DNA from: Peristeroidobacter agariperforans
GTDB taxonomy: Bacteria; Pseudomonadota; Gammaproteobacteria; Steroidobacterales; Steroidobacteraceae
Assembly: GCF_004138335.1 (NCBI RefSeq)
Contig: NZ_RYFW01000001.1
Coordinates: forward strand, 1,860,001 to 1,924,000
Length of the DNA stretch: 64,000 nucleotides
Direction: 5' to 3'
Under the pieces are notes generated by a model that saw only the letters and a program-made list of their open reading frames with translations, did not search any database and had not been told where the DNA came from. Numbering within the stretch: position 1 is the first letter of the stretch; each line of letters begins with the position of its first letter. A program made the position numbers and the translations under genes. This document shows positions 46,535 to 55,176 of this stretch, in pieces.

Positions 46535-47419
46535 ATGAAACGCATATTGCTGTTCGTCGCCACCAACGTGGCCATTCTGCTGGTCCTCAGCGTCACCCTG
46601 CGCCTGCTCGGCGTCGATCGCATTCTCAACGAGCAAGGCACGGGCCTCGATCTGACCAACCTGCTGATCTTCTCCGCCGTCGTCGGCTTCGCCGGCTCGC
46701 TGATCTCGCTGGCCATGTCGAAGTTCATCGCCAAGCGCAGCATGGGCGTGCGAGTGATCGAGCAACCGGGCAATGCGACCGAAGCCTGGCTGGTCGAGAC
46801 CGTGCGCAAACAAGCGCAGACCGCCGGCATCGGCATGCCTGAAGTCGGCATCTTCGACGCGCCCGACATGAACGCGTTTGCGACGGGTGCGAACCGCAAC
46901 AACGCGCTCGTGGCAGTCAGCAGCGGACTGCTGCGCGGCATGTCACAACGCGAAGCCGAAGCCGTGCTCGCGCATGAAGTCAGTCACGTTGCGAACGGCG
47001 ACATGGTGACGCTGACGCTGATCCAGGGCGTCGTGAACACATTCGTCGTGTTCCTGTCGCGCGTGATCGGGTACACCGTCGACCGCGTCGTGTTCAAGAC
47101 CGAGCGTGGCCACGGCCCGGCGTTCATGATCACCACGATCGTTGCGCAGCTGGTGCTGGGCATTCTCGCCAGCATGATCGTCATGTGGTTCTCGCGTTAT
47201 CGCGAGTTCCGCGCCGACGCGGGCGGCGCGAACCTCGCCGGTCGCCAGAACATGATCGGCGCGTTGGAACGTCTGCGTCACGGCCATGCAACGCCGCTGC
47301 CGGATTCCATGCAGGCCCTGGGCATCAGCAGCGACAAGAAGCCCGGCGCGCTGGCGCGACTGTTCATGACGCATCCGCCGCTGGAAGAGCGCATCGCTGC
47401 TCTGCGCCAGGCGACCTGA
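46535..47419 (+). CDS. htpX: Membrane zinc protease HtpX
   Basis: HtpX is an M48 inner-membrane protease that degrades misfolded membrane proteins. The zinc motif HEVSH is at residues 147-151 and the third ligand lies in the downstream [12 protein letters not shown] segment. Two N-terminal membrane spans ([21 protein letters not shown] and [17 protein letters not shown]) and two later spans are visible. The 294-residue length is right for the family. A good terminator follows. Upstream, 46403-46534 holds no gene. Confidence 0.95.
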   Translation: MKRILLFVATNVAILLVLSVTLRLLGVDRILNEQGTGLDLTNLLIFSAVVGFAGSLISLAMSKFIAKRSMGVRVIEQPGNATEAWLVETVRKQAQTAGIGMPEVGIFDAPDMNAFATGANRNNALVAVSSGLLRGMSQREAEAVLAHEVSHVANGDMVTLTLIQGVVNTFVVFLSRVIGYTVDRVVFKTERGHGPAFMITTIVAQLVLGILASMIVMWFSRYREFRADAGGANLAGRQNMIGALERLRHGHATPLPDSMQALGISSDKKPGALARLFMTHPPLEERIAALRQAT

Positions 47420-47442
47420 CAGAAGGAGTCCGTTTCTCTACG

Positions 47443-47473
47443 ACGGCGGCCAGGTTGGGCCGCCGTTTTTTTT
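47443..47473 (+). terminator. Intrinsic terminator after htpX
   Basis: ACGGCGGCC at 47443-47451 pairs with GGCCGCCGT at 47458-47466 (loop AGGTTG) and is followed by eight Ts. Confidence 0.93.
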
Positions 47474-47556
47474 GGCGAGGGCTTCCGGTCCCTCTTCATC
47501 AACCTGTCATGTAAACGCCATACGCTCCGCGCCCATCGTCAGTCACGAGTGCCGGC

Positions 47557-48735
47557 ATGCGCATCTTGATGATCTCGGATGTTTATTTTCCGCGCATCAA
47601 CGGCGTTTCTACCTCGATCCAGACATTCCGCCGCGGCCTGCACGCGGCCGGCCACGAGACGGTGCTGATCGCCCCGGAGTATCCCCTCGAATATTCCGAC
47701 GCGGGCCAGGAGCCGGTCATCCGTGTGCCTTCCCGTTATCTGCCGCGCGATCCGGAAGATCGTATGCTCCGACAGAATGCGCTCCGCTCGCTGCGGCCGG
47801 AGCTCAAACGCGGCGGCTTCGATCTCGTGCACATCCAGACGCCGTTCATTGCCCATTACTACGGCGTGAGCGTCGCCAGGGAGCTCGGCGTGCCGGTGAT
47901 CGAGACCTATCACACTTACTTCGAGGAGTATCTGCACCACTACGTGCCGCTGATTCCTCGCTCGGTGATGCGCTTCGTCGCGCGTCGATTCACCGTCTCC
48001 CAATGTTCCGCGCTCGATGCGCTCGTCGTACCCTCGATGGCGATGCAGAAGGCATTGCAGAACTACGGCGTGCGTTGTCCCATGCACATCATCCCCACCG
48101 GCATGGAGATGGAACGTTTCGCGAGCGGCGATGGCCGTCGCTTTCGCGAGCGTGTCGGCATTGCAGCGAATCGACCGGCGCTGGTGCACGTGGGGCGCAT
48201 CGCTCACGAAAAGAACATCGACTTCCTGTTGCGAATGTTCGTTCGGGTCGTGAAGCGCAAGCCCGAGACCGTGCTGGTCGTGGCTGGCGAAGGACCCGCG
48301 CTCGAGCACTGCAAGTCGTATGTCGAGTCGTTGAAACTGTCGGCGAACGTTCGGTTCGTCGGTTATCTGTCGCGTGAGCGCGAGCTGCCGGACTGCTACA
48401 ACGCCGGCGATCTGTTCGTGTTCTCATCGAAGACCGAGACTCAGGGCCTGGTGCTGCTGGAGGCAATGGCCTGCGGGACGCCGGTTGTTTCTACCGCCTA
48501 CATGGGAACTGCCGACATCGTGAAGCCCGAGCGCGGGGCGCGCGTCGCGCCGGATGACGAAGAAGGTTTCGCAAATCTGGTCGTCGAGCTGCTCGATGAT
48601 CCGGAGCGCCGGCGGACGATGTCCACTGAAGCACGCGCCTACGCCGCCACCTGGTCGGCCGGCGCAATGGCCACGCGCATGGCCGAGCTGTATTCCTCTC
48701 TCATTACTGCCGACCCGAAGCAGCTGGCGGCATAA
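47557..48735 (+). CDS. Family 4 glycosyltransferase
   Basis: A 392-residue GT-B protein: N-terminal MRILMISDVYFPRINGVSTS with the G-V-S-T-S phosphate loop, FDLVHIQTPF, and a C-terminal GT4 signature HVGRIAHEKNIDFLL and the EX7E-type ETETQGLVLLEAMACGTPVV. GT4 proteins use nucleotide sugars to glycosylate lipids or polysaccharides; this one resembles diacylglycerol or phosphatidylinositol glycosyltransferases. Neither neighbour is a glycan gene, so the acceptor is unknown. Confidence 0.9.
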   Translation: MRILMISDVYFPRINGVSTSIQTFRRGLHAAGHETVLIAPEYPLEYSDAGQEPVIRVPSRYLPRDPEDRMLRQNALRSLRPELKRGGFDLVHIQTPFIAHYYGVSVARELGVPVIETYHTYFEEYLHHYVPLIPRSVMRFVARRFTVSQCSALDALVVPSMAMQKALQNYGVRCPMHIIPTGMEMERFASGDGRRFRERVGIAANRPALVHVGRIAHEKNIDFLLRMFVRVVKRKPETVLVVAGEGPALEHCKSYVESLKLSANVRFVGYLSRERELPDCYNAGDLFVFSSKTETQGLVLLEAMACGTPVVSTAYMGTADIVKPERGARVAPDDEEGFANLVVELLDDPERRRTMSTEARAYAATWSAGAMATRMAELYSSLITADPKQLAA

Positions 48736-48756
48736 GCTCGACTTCAATTTAGCGGC

Positions 48757-48776
48757 GACCGGAACACTTTCCGGTC
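48757..48776. terminator. Perfect hairpin after glycosyltransferase gene
   Basis: GACCGGAA pairs with TTCCGGTC across CACT. There is no T-run, so a terminator call is weak. Confidence 0.35.
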
Positions 48777-48823
48777 CAGGCCGTATAACCTCTACCGACA
48801 AGAAATCTCGGCGGAGTGACGTC

Positions 48824-49672
48824 ATGCGTTGGCGAGGCCGGCAAGGCAGCTCGAACATTGAAGATCGGCGTGGCGTCCGTTTCGGACGGGCGGGCGGCAT
48901 CGGCATCGGCACTATCGTGCTGGCGTTGATCGCCATCTACTTCGGCCAGGATCCATCGGTCGTTCTGCAAGGCGTGCAGCCTTCGGCGCCCACGTCCCAG
49001 GAAGGGCCCTATCAGGAAACTCCCGAGGAAGCGCAACAGCGCGAGTTCGTCGGCGTGGTGCTGGCGGATACGGAAGAAACATGGGGCCAGATCTTCAGTC
49101 AGGCCGGGCGCACCTATGAGCAGCCGAAGTTGGTGCTGTTCTCGGGCGCGGTCGAGTCGGCTTGCGGATTCGCCGAGGCTGCGGTCGGGCCGTTCTATTG
49201 CCCCGGCGATCACAAGGTTTATATCGATCTGTCGTTCTATCAGGAGCTGCAGAACCGCTTCGGCGCACCGGGCGATTTCGCGCAGGCGTATGTGGTCGCG
49301 CACGAGATCGGACATCACGTGCAGACGCTGCTCGGCATTTCGGAACGCAACATGGCGGCCCGGCAGCAAGCGGGCGAGGCCGAGGCGAATGCCTTGTCGG
49401 TGCGGCAGGAGCTGCAAGCCGATTGTTTCGCCGGCATCTGGGCACACAACGCCGACCGTTCGCGCCAGCTGCTCGAGCAGGGCGATATCGAAGAAGGATT
49501 GAATGCTGCCGCCGCGATCGGCGATGACCGCTTGCAGAAGCAGGCGCGCGGCTACGTAGCGCCGGAGTCGTTTACACATGGCAGCTCGGAACAGCGAGTG
49601 CGATGGTTCAAACGCGGCTACGAGACGGGTTCGGTGCAGGCTTGTGACACTTTCGGCACGAATCAGCTGTAA
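48824..49672 (+). CDS. ypfJ: KPN_02809/YpfJ-type neutral zinc metallopeptidase
   Basis: A 282-residue protein beginning MRWRGRQGSSNIEDRRG, typical of YpfJ, then one membrane span (IGIGTIVLALIAIYFG). The zinc motif HEIGHHVQ and later LQADCFAGIWAHNAD (Glu/Asp ligand region) are characteristic, together with FYCPGDHKVYIDLSFYQEL. The catalytic domain probably faces the periplasm. ATG 48824 gives this N-terminus; longer frames upstream do not fit the family. Confidence 0.93.
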   Translation: MRWRGRQGSSNIEDRRGVRFGRAGGIGIGTIVLALIAIYFGQDPSVVLQGVQPSAPTSQEGPYQETPEEAQQREFVGVVLADTEETWGQIFSQAGRTYEQPKLVLFSGAVESACGFAEAAVGPFYCPGDHKVYIDLSFYQELQNRFGAPGDFAQAYVVAHEIGHHVQTLLGISERNMAARQQAGEAEANALSVRQELQADCFAGIWAHNADRSRQLLEQGDIEEGLNAAAAIGDDRLQKQARGYVAPESFTHGSSEQRVRWFKRGYETGSVQACDTFGTNQL

Positions 49673-49676
49673 ACAG

Positions 49677-49705
49677 TTGTAGCGCCTGTCAATAGCTATG
49701 ATAAC
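49677..49705 (+). promoter_or_regulatory. Possible sigma-70 promoter of the sheath-like gene
   Basis: TTGTAG at 49677-49682 and GATAAC at 49700-49705 are 17 bases apart, just after the previous gene's stop. Each hexamer matches the consensus only in part, so confidence is low. Confidence 0.3.
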
Positions 49706-49735
49706 TTACGCTCCGCACACACCTGGGGAGGTACG

Positions 49736-51376
49736 GTGCGGGAGCAAACGCTCGCTGGTATCCAGTTCGCGGCAACGTCGAGTGCGGAGCAACCTATTGC
49801 GCGCGCCAACGCGCAACTGACCGCGTTTGTCGGTCGTACTCTTCGCGGCCCGCTGCATCAACCCATCGTCGTCCGCAGCTTCGCGGACTTTCAGCAGCAC
49901 TTCGGCGGCCTGTGGCAGCCGAGTCCGCTTTCCTACGCAGTCGAGCATTTCTTCGAGCAGGGCGGTCGCCAGGCCGTGATCGTTCGGGTCGCGAACGGCG
50001 CGGCGCCGGTCACGCTCTCGTTGAAGTGCGGCCGAGAGACGTTGCGACTGGAAGCGCGAGCTCCCGGCACTCGTGAGTTCCTGCGAGCTTCGATCGATTA
50101 CGACCATATCGATAACAACGACGAACAGACCTTCAACCTGGTCATTCAACGCGTGCGCTCGCCGGGTTCGGAGCGGGTCGAGGAGCAGGAAACGTTCCGT
50201 GCCCTGTCGGTGGATCCGCAGTCGACCCGGTTTGTCACTTCGGTGCTGTTGGAATCGGACCTGATGCGGGTGCGCGGCGCCGTGCCGATGATCCGGCCCG
50301 ATCGGACGCTCATGCCGGGCACCAATCTGCCGGTGGGCTATGTGAACTCCAATCCCGATGGCGACGACGGCAAGCCCATCAGCGACTATGACGTGATCGG
50401 CTCGGCCGCCCGCGGCACGGGATTGTTTGCACTGGGAAGCGTCGACGACCTGGCGTTCGTCTATATCCCGCCGCTGGCGCGAGTCATCGACGTGGGCGTG
50501 AGCGCGTTGCTGGTCGCAACCCGCTTCTGCCGGGACAAGCGGGCGATGCTCATCGTCGACCCGCCTTCGTCGTGGGAGAGTGCCCCCGAGGCGATTCGTT
50601 CGCTCAAGGCCCTCGACTTTCGTAGTGACAACGCGCTGATGTTTTTCCCGCGCATCGCGGCGATGGATCGGCTGCGAGGACGCCTCGAAGTCTTCGGTAA
50701 CGGCGGGGCGGTCGCGGGATTGTTGTCGCGCTCGGGTGAGGCGGTTGCGGCGGCGGTTTCAGATCGCGAGCCGGAGCCGATGCTCCGCTCCAGCGCCAAG
50801 CTGGCCAAAGAAGTGAACAGCTCCGATCGCTGGCTGCTCGCGGCCATGGGCGTTAACGTGCTGCAGTCGGTGCGCAATCCCGATCGCGAGTGGCCGGCTT
50901 TGCGGACACTGGCCTGCGGCGCGAGTGCGTCGTCGGATTGGGCTTATCTGGCGCAGCGGCGCTTCTCGCTGTTCGTCATCAACGCCATCGAGCGCGGCAC
51001 GCGCTGGTGTGCGGGCTTACCCAACGCGGCGGGCACCTGGATGCGAGTGTCGCGGCAGATCTCTGATTTCTTGAGCGAGCTGCGCAGTGCGGGCGCCTTC
51101 GCTTCAGTGCCGGCCGATCAGGCGTTCCTGGTGATTTGTGACGAGCGCATCAATGACGAGGGCGGCGGCATCAACATCCTCGTACAGTTCGCCGCCACCC
51201 ATGCCGGCGCCTATCACAGCTTCATGCTGACGCACCGGCCCGGCGGCTCCACGGTGAAGCCGGTGATGGTCAATCGCTTCGAGGCGACCCTGGTGGTGTC
51301 GCGCGAGCTGGAGCAGGAGATCACGCTCCGGCTCACGCCCAAGGACGATTTGATCAGCGTGCTGGCTTTGAACTGA
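49736..51376 (+). CDS. Contractile-tail sheath-like protein, isolated
   Basis: The 546-residue protein resembles contractile tail sheath proteins of phage and extracellular injection systems: ARANAQLTAFVGRTLRGPLHQPIVVRSFADFQQHFGG and SPLSYAVEHFFEQGGRQAVIVRV (read in parts) match the conserved sheath N-terminus. A central region (FVYIPPLARVID) and a C-terminal domain (DQAFLVICDERIND) with a final beta region follow. GTG 49736 follows GGGGAGG. No tube, baseplate, spike, ClpV or sheath-initiator gene is adjacent. It may be a degenerate relic, a stand-alone assembly, or a part of a system encoded elsewhere. Its 3' end overlaps the convergent pduO-type gene by 23 bases. Confidence 0.75.
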   Translation: MREQTLAGIQFAATSSAEQPIARANAQLTAFVGRTLRGPLHQPIVVRSFADFQQHFGGLWQPSPLSYAVEHFFEQGGRQAVIVRVANGAAPVTLSLKCGRETLRLEARAPGTREFLRASIDYDHIDNNDEQTFNLVIQRVRSPGSERVEEQETFRALSVDPQSTRFVTSVLLESDLMRVRGAVPMIRPDRTLMPGTNLPVGYVNSNPDGDDGKPISDYDVIGSAARGTGLFALGSVDDLAFVYIPPLARVIDVGVSALLVATRFCRDKRAMLIVDPPSSWESAPEAIRSLKALDFRSDNALMFFPRIAAMDRLRGRLEVFGNGGAVAGLLSRSGEAVAAAVSDREPEPMLRSSAKLAKEVNSSDRWLLAAMGVNVLQSVRNPDREWPALRTLACGASASSDWAYLAQRRFSLFVINAIERGTRWCAGLPNAAGTWMRVSRQISDFLSELRSAGAFASVPADQAFLVICDERINDEGGGINILVQFAATHAGAYHSFMLTHRPGGSTVKPVMVNRFEATLVVSRELEQEITLRLTPKDDLISVLALN

Positions 51377-51926
51377 CCGGCGTCGTTTTCTTCCAAAGCA
51401 CTTCCTGTCCGTTCTCGTGCCGCGCCAAGACACGCGCGATCACGAAGAGCAGATCGGACAGGCGATTCAAATAACGCGTCACTTCCGGGGCGATGTCTTC
51501 CTGCTTCGACGCCGCCCACGAGCAGCGCTCCGCCCGCCTCGTAATAGCTCGCGCGAGATGACAAGCGGCCGCCGCCGGTCCCCCGCCGGGCAGAATGAAC
51601 TCCTTCAACGGCGGCAACGGCTCGTTGAACTTATCCAGCGTTTCCTCCAGCGCATCGATGTGCGCCGTTGTGATCACCCGATACCCCGGCACCGCGAGCT
51701 CTCCGCCGAGATCGAACAACTCATGCTGAATCTGCGTCAGCGCCGCCGACACATCGGTCGGCAGGTCAGGCACAGCGAGGATCATTCCAATCGCACTGTT
51801 CGCCTCATCTACCGTCCCATACGCCTCGATGCGCGCATGCGTCTTCTCGACCCGCGATCCATCGCCCAACCCGGTCGTACCGTCGTCGCCGGTGCGTGTG
51901 TAGATCTTTGAGAGGCGGTGGCCCAT
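51354..51926 (-). CDS. pduO: PduO-type ATP:cob(I)alamin adenosyltransferase
   Basis: The five-helix PduO-type adenosyltransferase is marked by IYTRTGDDGTTGLGDG at the N-terminus (ATP site), AYGTVDEANSAIG, and LPGGGPAAAACHLARAITRRAER near the C-terminus. It transfers adenosyl from ATP to cob(I)alamin. It is the last gene of the B12 operon, 25 bases after cobQ. A second, unrelated adenosyltransferase (cobO) lies in the same operon. Its 190 residues fit the family. Confidence 0.93.
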   Translation of the reverse strand: MGHRLSKIYTRTGDDGTTGLGDGSRVEKTHARIEAYGTVDEANSAIGMILAVPDLPTDVSAALTQIQHELFDLGGELAVPGYRVITTAHIDALEETLDKFNEPLPPLKEFILPGGGPAAAACHLARAITRRAERCSWAASKQEDIAPEVTRYLNRLSDLLFVIARVLARHENGQEVLWKKTTPVSSKPAR

Positions 51927-51951
51927 GGAGACTCCTGAAGCAGAAGGCGAC

Positions 51952-53433
51952 TTATACGTCCTGGCGGCTCAGTCTCGCAATGCGAGCCAGCGCCTCGAGG
52001 TCCAAGGCGGATGCCAATGTGGCCGCAATCCCATCGAGCGATTGCTCGACTCTGTAGGCGTAGTCCTCTTCGTTCGACTGAGCGCCGAGGCGCGCGAGGA
52101 AGGCGGAGCGGAACGCGGGGGAGTGGAAGAGGCCGTGGATGTGGCAGCCGAGGATGCGGGTGTCGGGGGAGAGGGCGCCGTCGGTGGCGCCGTTGTCGAA
52201 GCGGATGAAAGGCCTTGCAGTTGCTGGGCCGGTGGAGAAGCCGAGGTGCATTTCGTAGCCGCTCACGGCGGAGCCGGTGACCCGGTCCGTGCCGGTGATG
52301 GCGCGGAGTTGTTTGTTGCCGGTCATGGTGGTGGTGATATCGAGCAGGCCGAGGCCGCGGGCGGAGTCGTGGCCTTCGATGCGCTCAGGGTCGAGGACGA
52401 CGTTGCCGAGCATTTGATAACCGGCGCAGATGCCGAGCACGCGGCCCCCGCGGCGGGTGTGAGCGAGCAGGTCGATGTCCCAGCCTTGTGAACGGAAGAA
52501 TTCGAGATCGGCGATGGTCGCCTTGCTGCCGGGAAGAATGATCAGCGTCGCATCGAGCGGCAAGGGCTGGCCGGGTGGAATGAACATCAGCTCCACCTGA
52601 GGCTCCGCGCGCAACGGGTCGAAATCATCGAAGTTCGCGATGTGCGGCAGGCGAGGAATGACGATGCGAATGCGATCTCGAGCAGCGACAACCGGCGCAA
52701 CGCCCGGCTGATCCAATTGCATGGCGTCTTCCGCAGGCAGCGCGCCGGCCTGATGCAGCCATGGCACGACGCCGAGTCGAGACCATCCAGTGCGGCTCTC
52801 GATGGTCCGGAGCCCATCATCGAACAGGCTCGCATCGCCTCGAAACTTATTGATGATGAACCCGTGAATGCGCGCGCGATCGGCCTCATCGAGCACGGCA
52901 TGCGCGCCGACCAAAGAAGCGATCACGTGTCCGCGGTCGATGTCGCCTACCAGCACAACCGGCACATCGGCCGCATGCGCAAAGCCCATGTTCGCAATGT
53001 CATGGGTGCGCAGGTTCGTTTCCGCTGGGCTGCCCGCACCTTCGACGATCACCAGCTCCGACTCTTGCTGTAACCGGCGAAAACTCTCGACCGCGATCTG
53101 CAACAGCTCCCGTTTGTCGCGTCCGTGTGCGCTGGCTTGCATGACGCCCTGGCGTCGGCCGCGGACGATCAGTTGCGAGCCGAGATCGCTTTGCGGCTTG
53201 AGCAACACGGGATTCATATCGACAGTCGGCGGCGTTCGGCAAGCGACAGCCTGCAGCGCTGTCGAGCGGCCGATCTCACCACCGTCAGGCGTGACCGCCG
53301 CATTGTTCGACATGTTCTGCGGCTTGAATGGCCGCACTGTCAGGCCGCGATTCGCAAACAAGCGGCACAGCCCCGCGACGAGCAGCGACTTGCCGACGTC
53401 CGATCCACAGCCTTGGATCATGATCGCCGCCAT
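51952..53433 (-). CDS. cobQ: Cobyric acid synthase CobQ/CbiP
   Basis: The protein makes cobyric acid by amidating adenosylcobyrinic diamide with glutamine. The N-terminal P-loop-like domain reads MIQGCGSDVGKSLLVAGLCRL with PFKPQNMSNNA; the C-terminal triad glutaminase has Cys in GICAGYQML and His in CHIHGLFHS. The 493-residue length is typical. It starts at ATG 53433, whose first base is the last base of the upstream cbiB stop (TAATG). Confidence 0.95.
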   Translation of the reverse strand: MAAIMIQGCGSDVGKSLLVAGLCRLFANRGLTVRPFKPQNMSNNAAVTPDGGEIGRSTALQAVACRTPPTVDMNPVLLKPQSDLGSQLIVRGRRQGVMQASAHGRDKRELLQIAVESFRRLQQESELVIVEGAGSPAETNLRTHDIANMGFAHAADVPVVLVGDIDRGHVIASLVGAHAVLDEADRARIHGFIINKFRGDASLFDDGLRTIESRTGWSRLGVVPWLHQAGALPAEDAMQLDQPGVAPVVAARDRIRIVIPRLPHIANFDDFDPLRAEPQVELMFIPPGQPLPLDATLIILPGSKATIADLEFFRSQGWDIDLLAHTRRGGRVLGICAGYQMLGNVVLDPERIEGHDSARGLGLLDITTTMTGNKQLRAITGTDRVTGSAVSGYEMHLGFSTGPATARPFIRFDNGATDGALSPDTRILGCHIHGLFHSPAFRSAFLARLGAQSNEEDYAYRVEQSLDGIAATLASALDLEALARIARLSRQDV

Positions 53434-54377
53434 TAGCCGTTTGCACCCATCGCGAACCCAACCGCCACTGCAGTCAGCCACAGCAGGCCGCAGGCAATCA
53501 CATAGATCCGCAGCCCGCGCTTGAGATCGTCAACCGTCGGCGACGCCCCCGCGCCGAACACAGGTCGTTCGTGCATGACGCCGTCGTAAGCTGTCGGTCC
53601 GCCGAGTCGGATGCGTAACGCGCCCGCCATCGCAGCCTCCGGCCAACCGGCATTCGGCGATGCATGTTTCGGCGCGTCTCGGCACATTACTAACAATCCA
53701 CCGCCGCCGGCGATGGCGAGCAACGCGCCAGCGAGCCGGGCGGGAATGAGATTCGCGACGTCGTCGGCGCGCGCGGCCGCCCAACCAAACATTCGCCAGC
53801 GCGGCTCGCGATGGCCGATCAAGCTGTCCGCGGTGTTCAGCGCCTTATATGCAAACAACCCGGGTAAGCCGCCGACGAACAACCAGAGCGCCGGCGCGAC
53901 GATGCCGTCGTTGAAACTCTCCGCAAGACTCTCAAGCGCAGCACCTGCTACCCCGGATTCGCTGAGCGCTGCCGTGTCACGGCCAACGATTTGCGCAACT
54001 TCGCGGCGTGCGGCAACCAAGTCGCCGCTAGTAAGCGGCTGAAGCACAGCACGAACGTGAGTGAACAAACTGTGCTGCGCGAGGCCGGTGCTCGCGACCA
54101 AGACAATCAAAGCCGAACCGAAAGAAATATGTCCAGCCAGGGTCTGAGCCACGTAACCGACACCAGCCGCGCCACCTGCCACCAACACGACAGTCACAAC
54201 ACCCAACGCGCGTCGCACCCCGTCACCGAATTCAGGTCGATTCCAGCGACGCTCCAGCGCATCGAGAGCAATCCCGATCCAGACCACCGGATGACGAATC
54301 GCGCGATAAATGGCGAGCGGGTAGCCGACGCAGGCTTCGACGATCAGCGCGGCGAGGAGTAGCCAGGGGTCGAACAT
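53433..54377 (-). CDS. cbiB: Adenosylcobinamide-phosphate synthase CbiB/CobD
   Basis: This integral membrane enzyme attaches aminopropanol (phosphate) to adenosylcobyric acid. Family motifs are AALIVEACVGYP (N-terminal), AALESLAESFNDGIVAPALW, GLPGLFAYKALNTADSLIGHR and PNAGWPEAAMAGAL, all characteristic. It has several membrane spans and is 314 residues from ATG 54377. The longer frame upstream has no family similarity. It is separated from btuD by 4 bases. Confidence 0.94.
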   Translation of the reverse strand: MFDPWLLLAALIVEACVGYPLAIYRAIRHPVVWIGIALDALERRWNRPEFGDGVRRALGVVTVVLVAGGAAGVGYVAQTLAGHISFGSALIVLVASTGLAQHSLFTHVRAVLQPLTSGDLVAARREVAQIVGRDTAALSESGVAGAALESLAESFNDGIVAPALWLFVGGLPGLFAYKALNTADSLIGHREPRWRMFGWAAARADDVANLIPARLAGALLAIAGGGGLLVMCRDAPKHASPNAGWPEAAMAGALRIRLGGPTAYDGVMHERPVFGAGASPTVDDLKRGLRIYVIACGLLWLTAVAVGFAMGANG

Positions 54378-54381
54378 GTCG

Positions 54382-55176
54382 CTAGCCCCGGGGCGCGCGC
54401 CCGTGAATGGCAATCGTCGGCGGCGTGCCATGCATGCCTTCGAGCCACTGCGCGTCGATGTCATAAACGTCGCGCAGGATCTGCGGCGTCAGTGCATCCT
54501 GAGGTGAGCCGTCGGCAACGATGCGCCCATCATCGATGATGATGACTCGATCGGCGATTCTTGCCGCGAGCGTGAGGTCGTGAATGGTCAGCACAACGCC
54601 GCCGCCTTGATCGGCTGCCGCTCGCAACAGTTCAGCGGCTTCGAACTGATGTGACGGATCGAGGCCGGTGAACGGCTCATCCGCCAGAATCCAATCCGAC
54701 TCGCCGGCGAGCACACGAGCCAGCAGCACGCGTGCACGCTCACCACCCGAGAGCGTCGTCACGGCACGCTCGGCCCACTGAGCGACTTCGGTTTTAGCCA
54801 TGGCGCGAGCCACGGCGGCGCGATCTTCCTCATCGCTGCTGACGCCTTGAAACGGAATGCGGCCGAGCCCGACCAGGGTCTGCACATCGACCGCCCAGGC
54901 GATCTCGGGGGTCTGGGGCAAAAAGGCGATGCGACGTGCCCGTTGCATGGCGGCCAATGAATGCAGCGATGTTCCATCCAGCTCGATCGAGCCGCGCTCC
55001 GGCCGGAGCAGGCCGGCGATGCACGACAACAGTGTGGACTTGCCGGCCCCGTTCGGGCCGAGCACCGCGGTGACTGCGCCCGACTGCAGTTGCAGATCGA
55101 TGGCATCCAGCACGACGCGGCTGCCCCGTCGAAACTGTAGTCCGTTGATCTTCAGGTTGCTAGCCGCCCGGGTCAT
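54382..55176 (-). CDS. btuD: Cobalamin/corrinoid ABC transporter ATPase BtuD
   Basis: This ABC ATPase has Walker A GPNGAGKST, signature LSGGERARVLLARVLA, Walker B DWILADEP and the H-loop TIHDLTLA. It energises corrinoid import together with BtuC and BtuF. The 264-residue protein starts at ATG 55176, overlapping the btuC stop (ATGA). Related Fe-siderophore ATPases look the same; the B12 assignment rests on the operon and the riboswitch. Confidence 0.9.
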   Translation of the reverse strand: MTRAASNLKINGLQFRRGSRVVLDAIDLQLQSGAVTAVLGPNGAGKSTLLSCIAGLLRPERGSIELDGTSLHSLAAMQRARRIAFLPQTPEIAWAVDVQTLVGLGRIPFQGVSSDEEDRAAVARAMAKTEVAQWAERAVTTLSGGERARVLLARVLAGESDWILADEPFTGLDPSHQFEAAELLRAAADQGGGVVLTIHDLTLAARIADRVIIIDDGRIVADGSPQDALTPQILRDVYDIDAQWLEGMHGTPPTIAIHGRAPRG

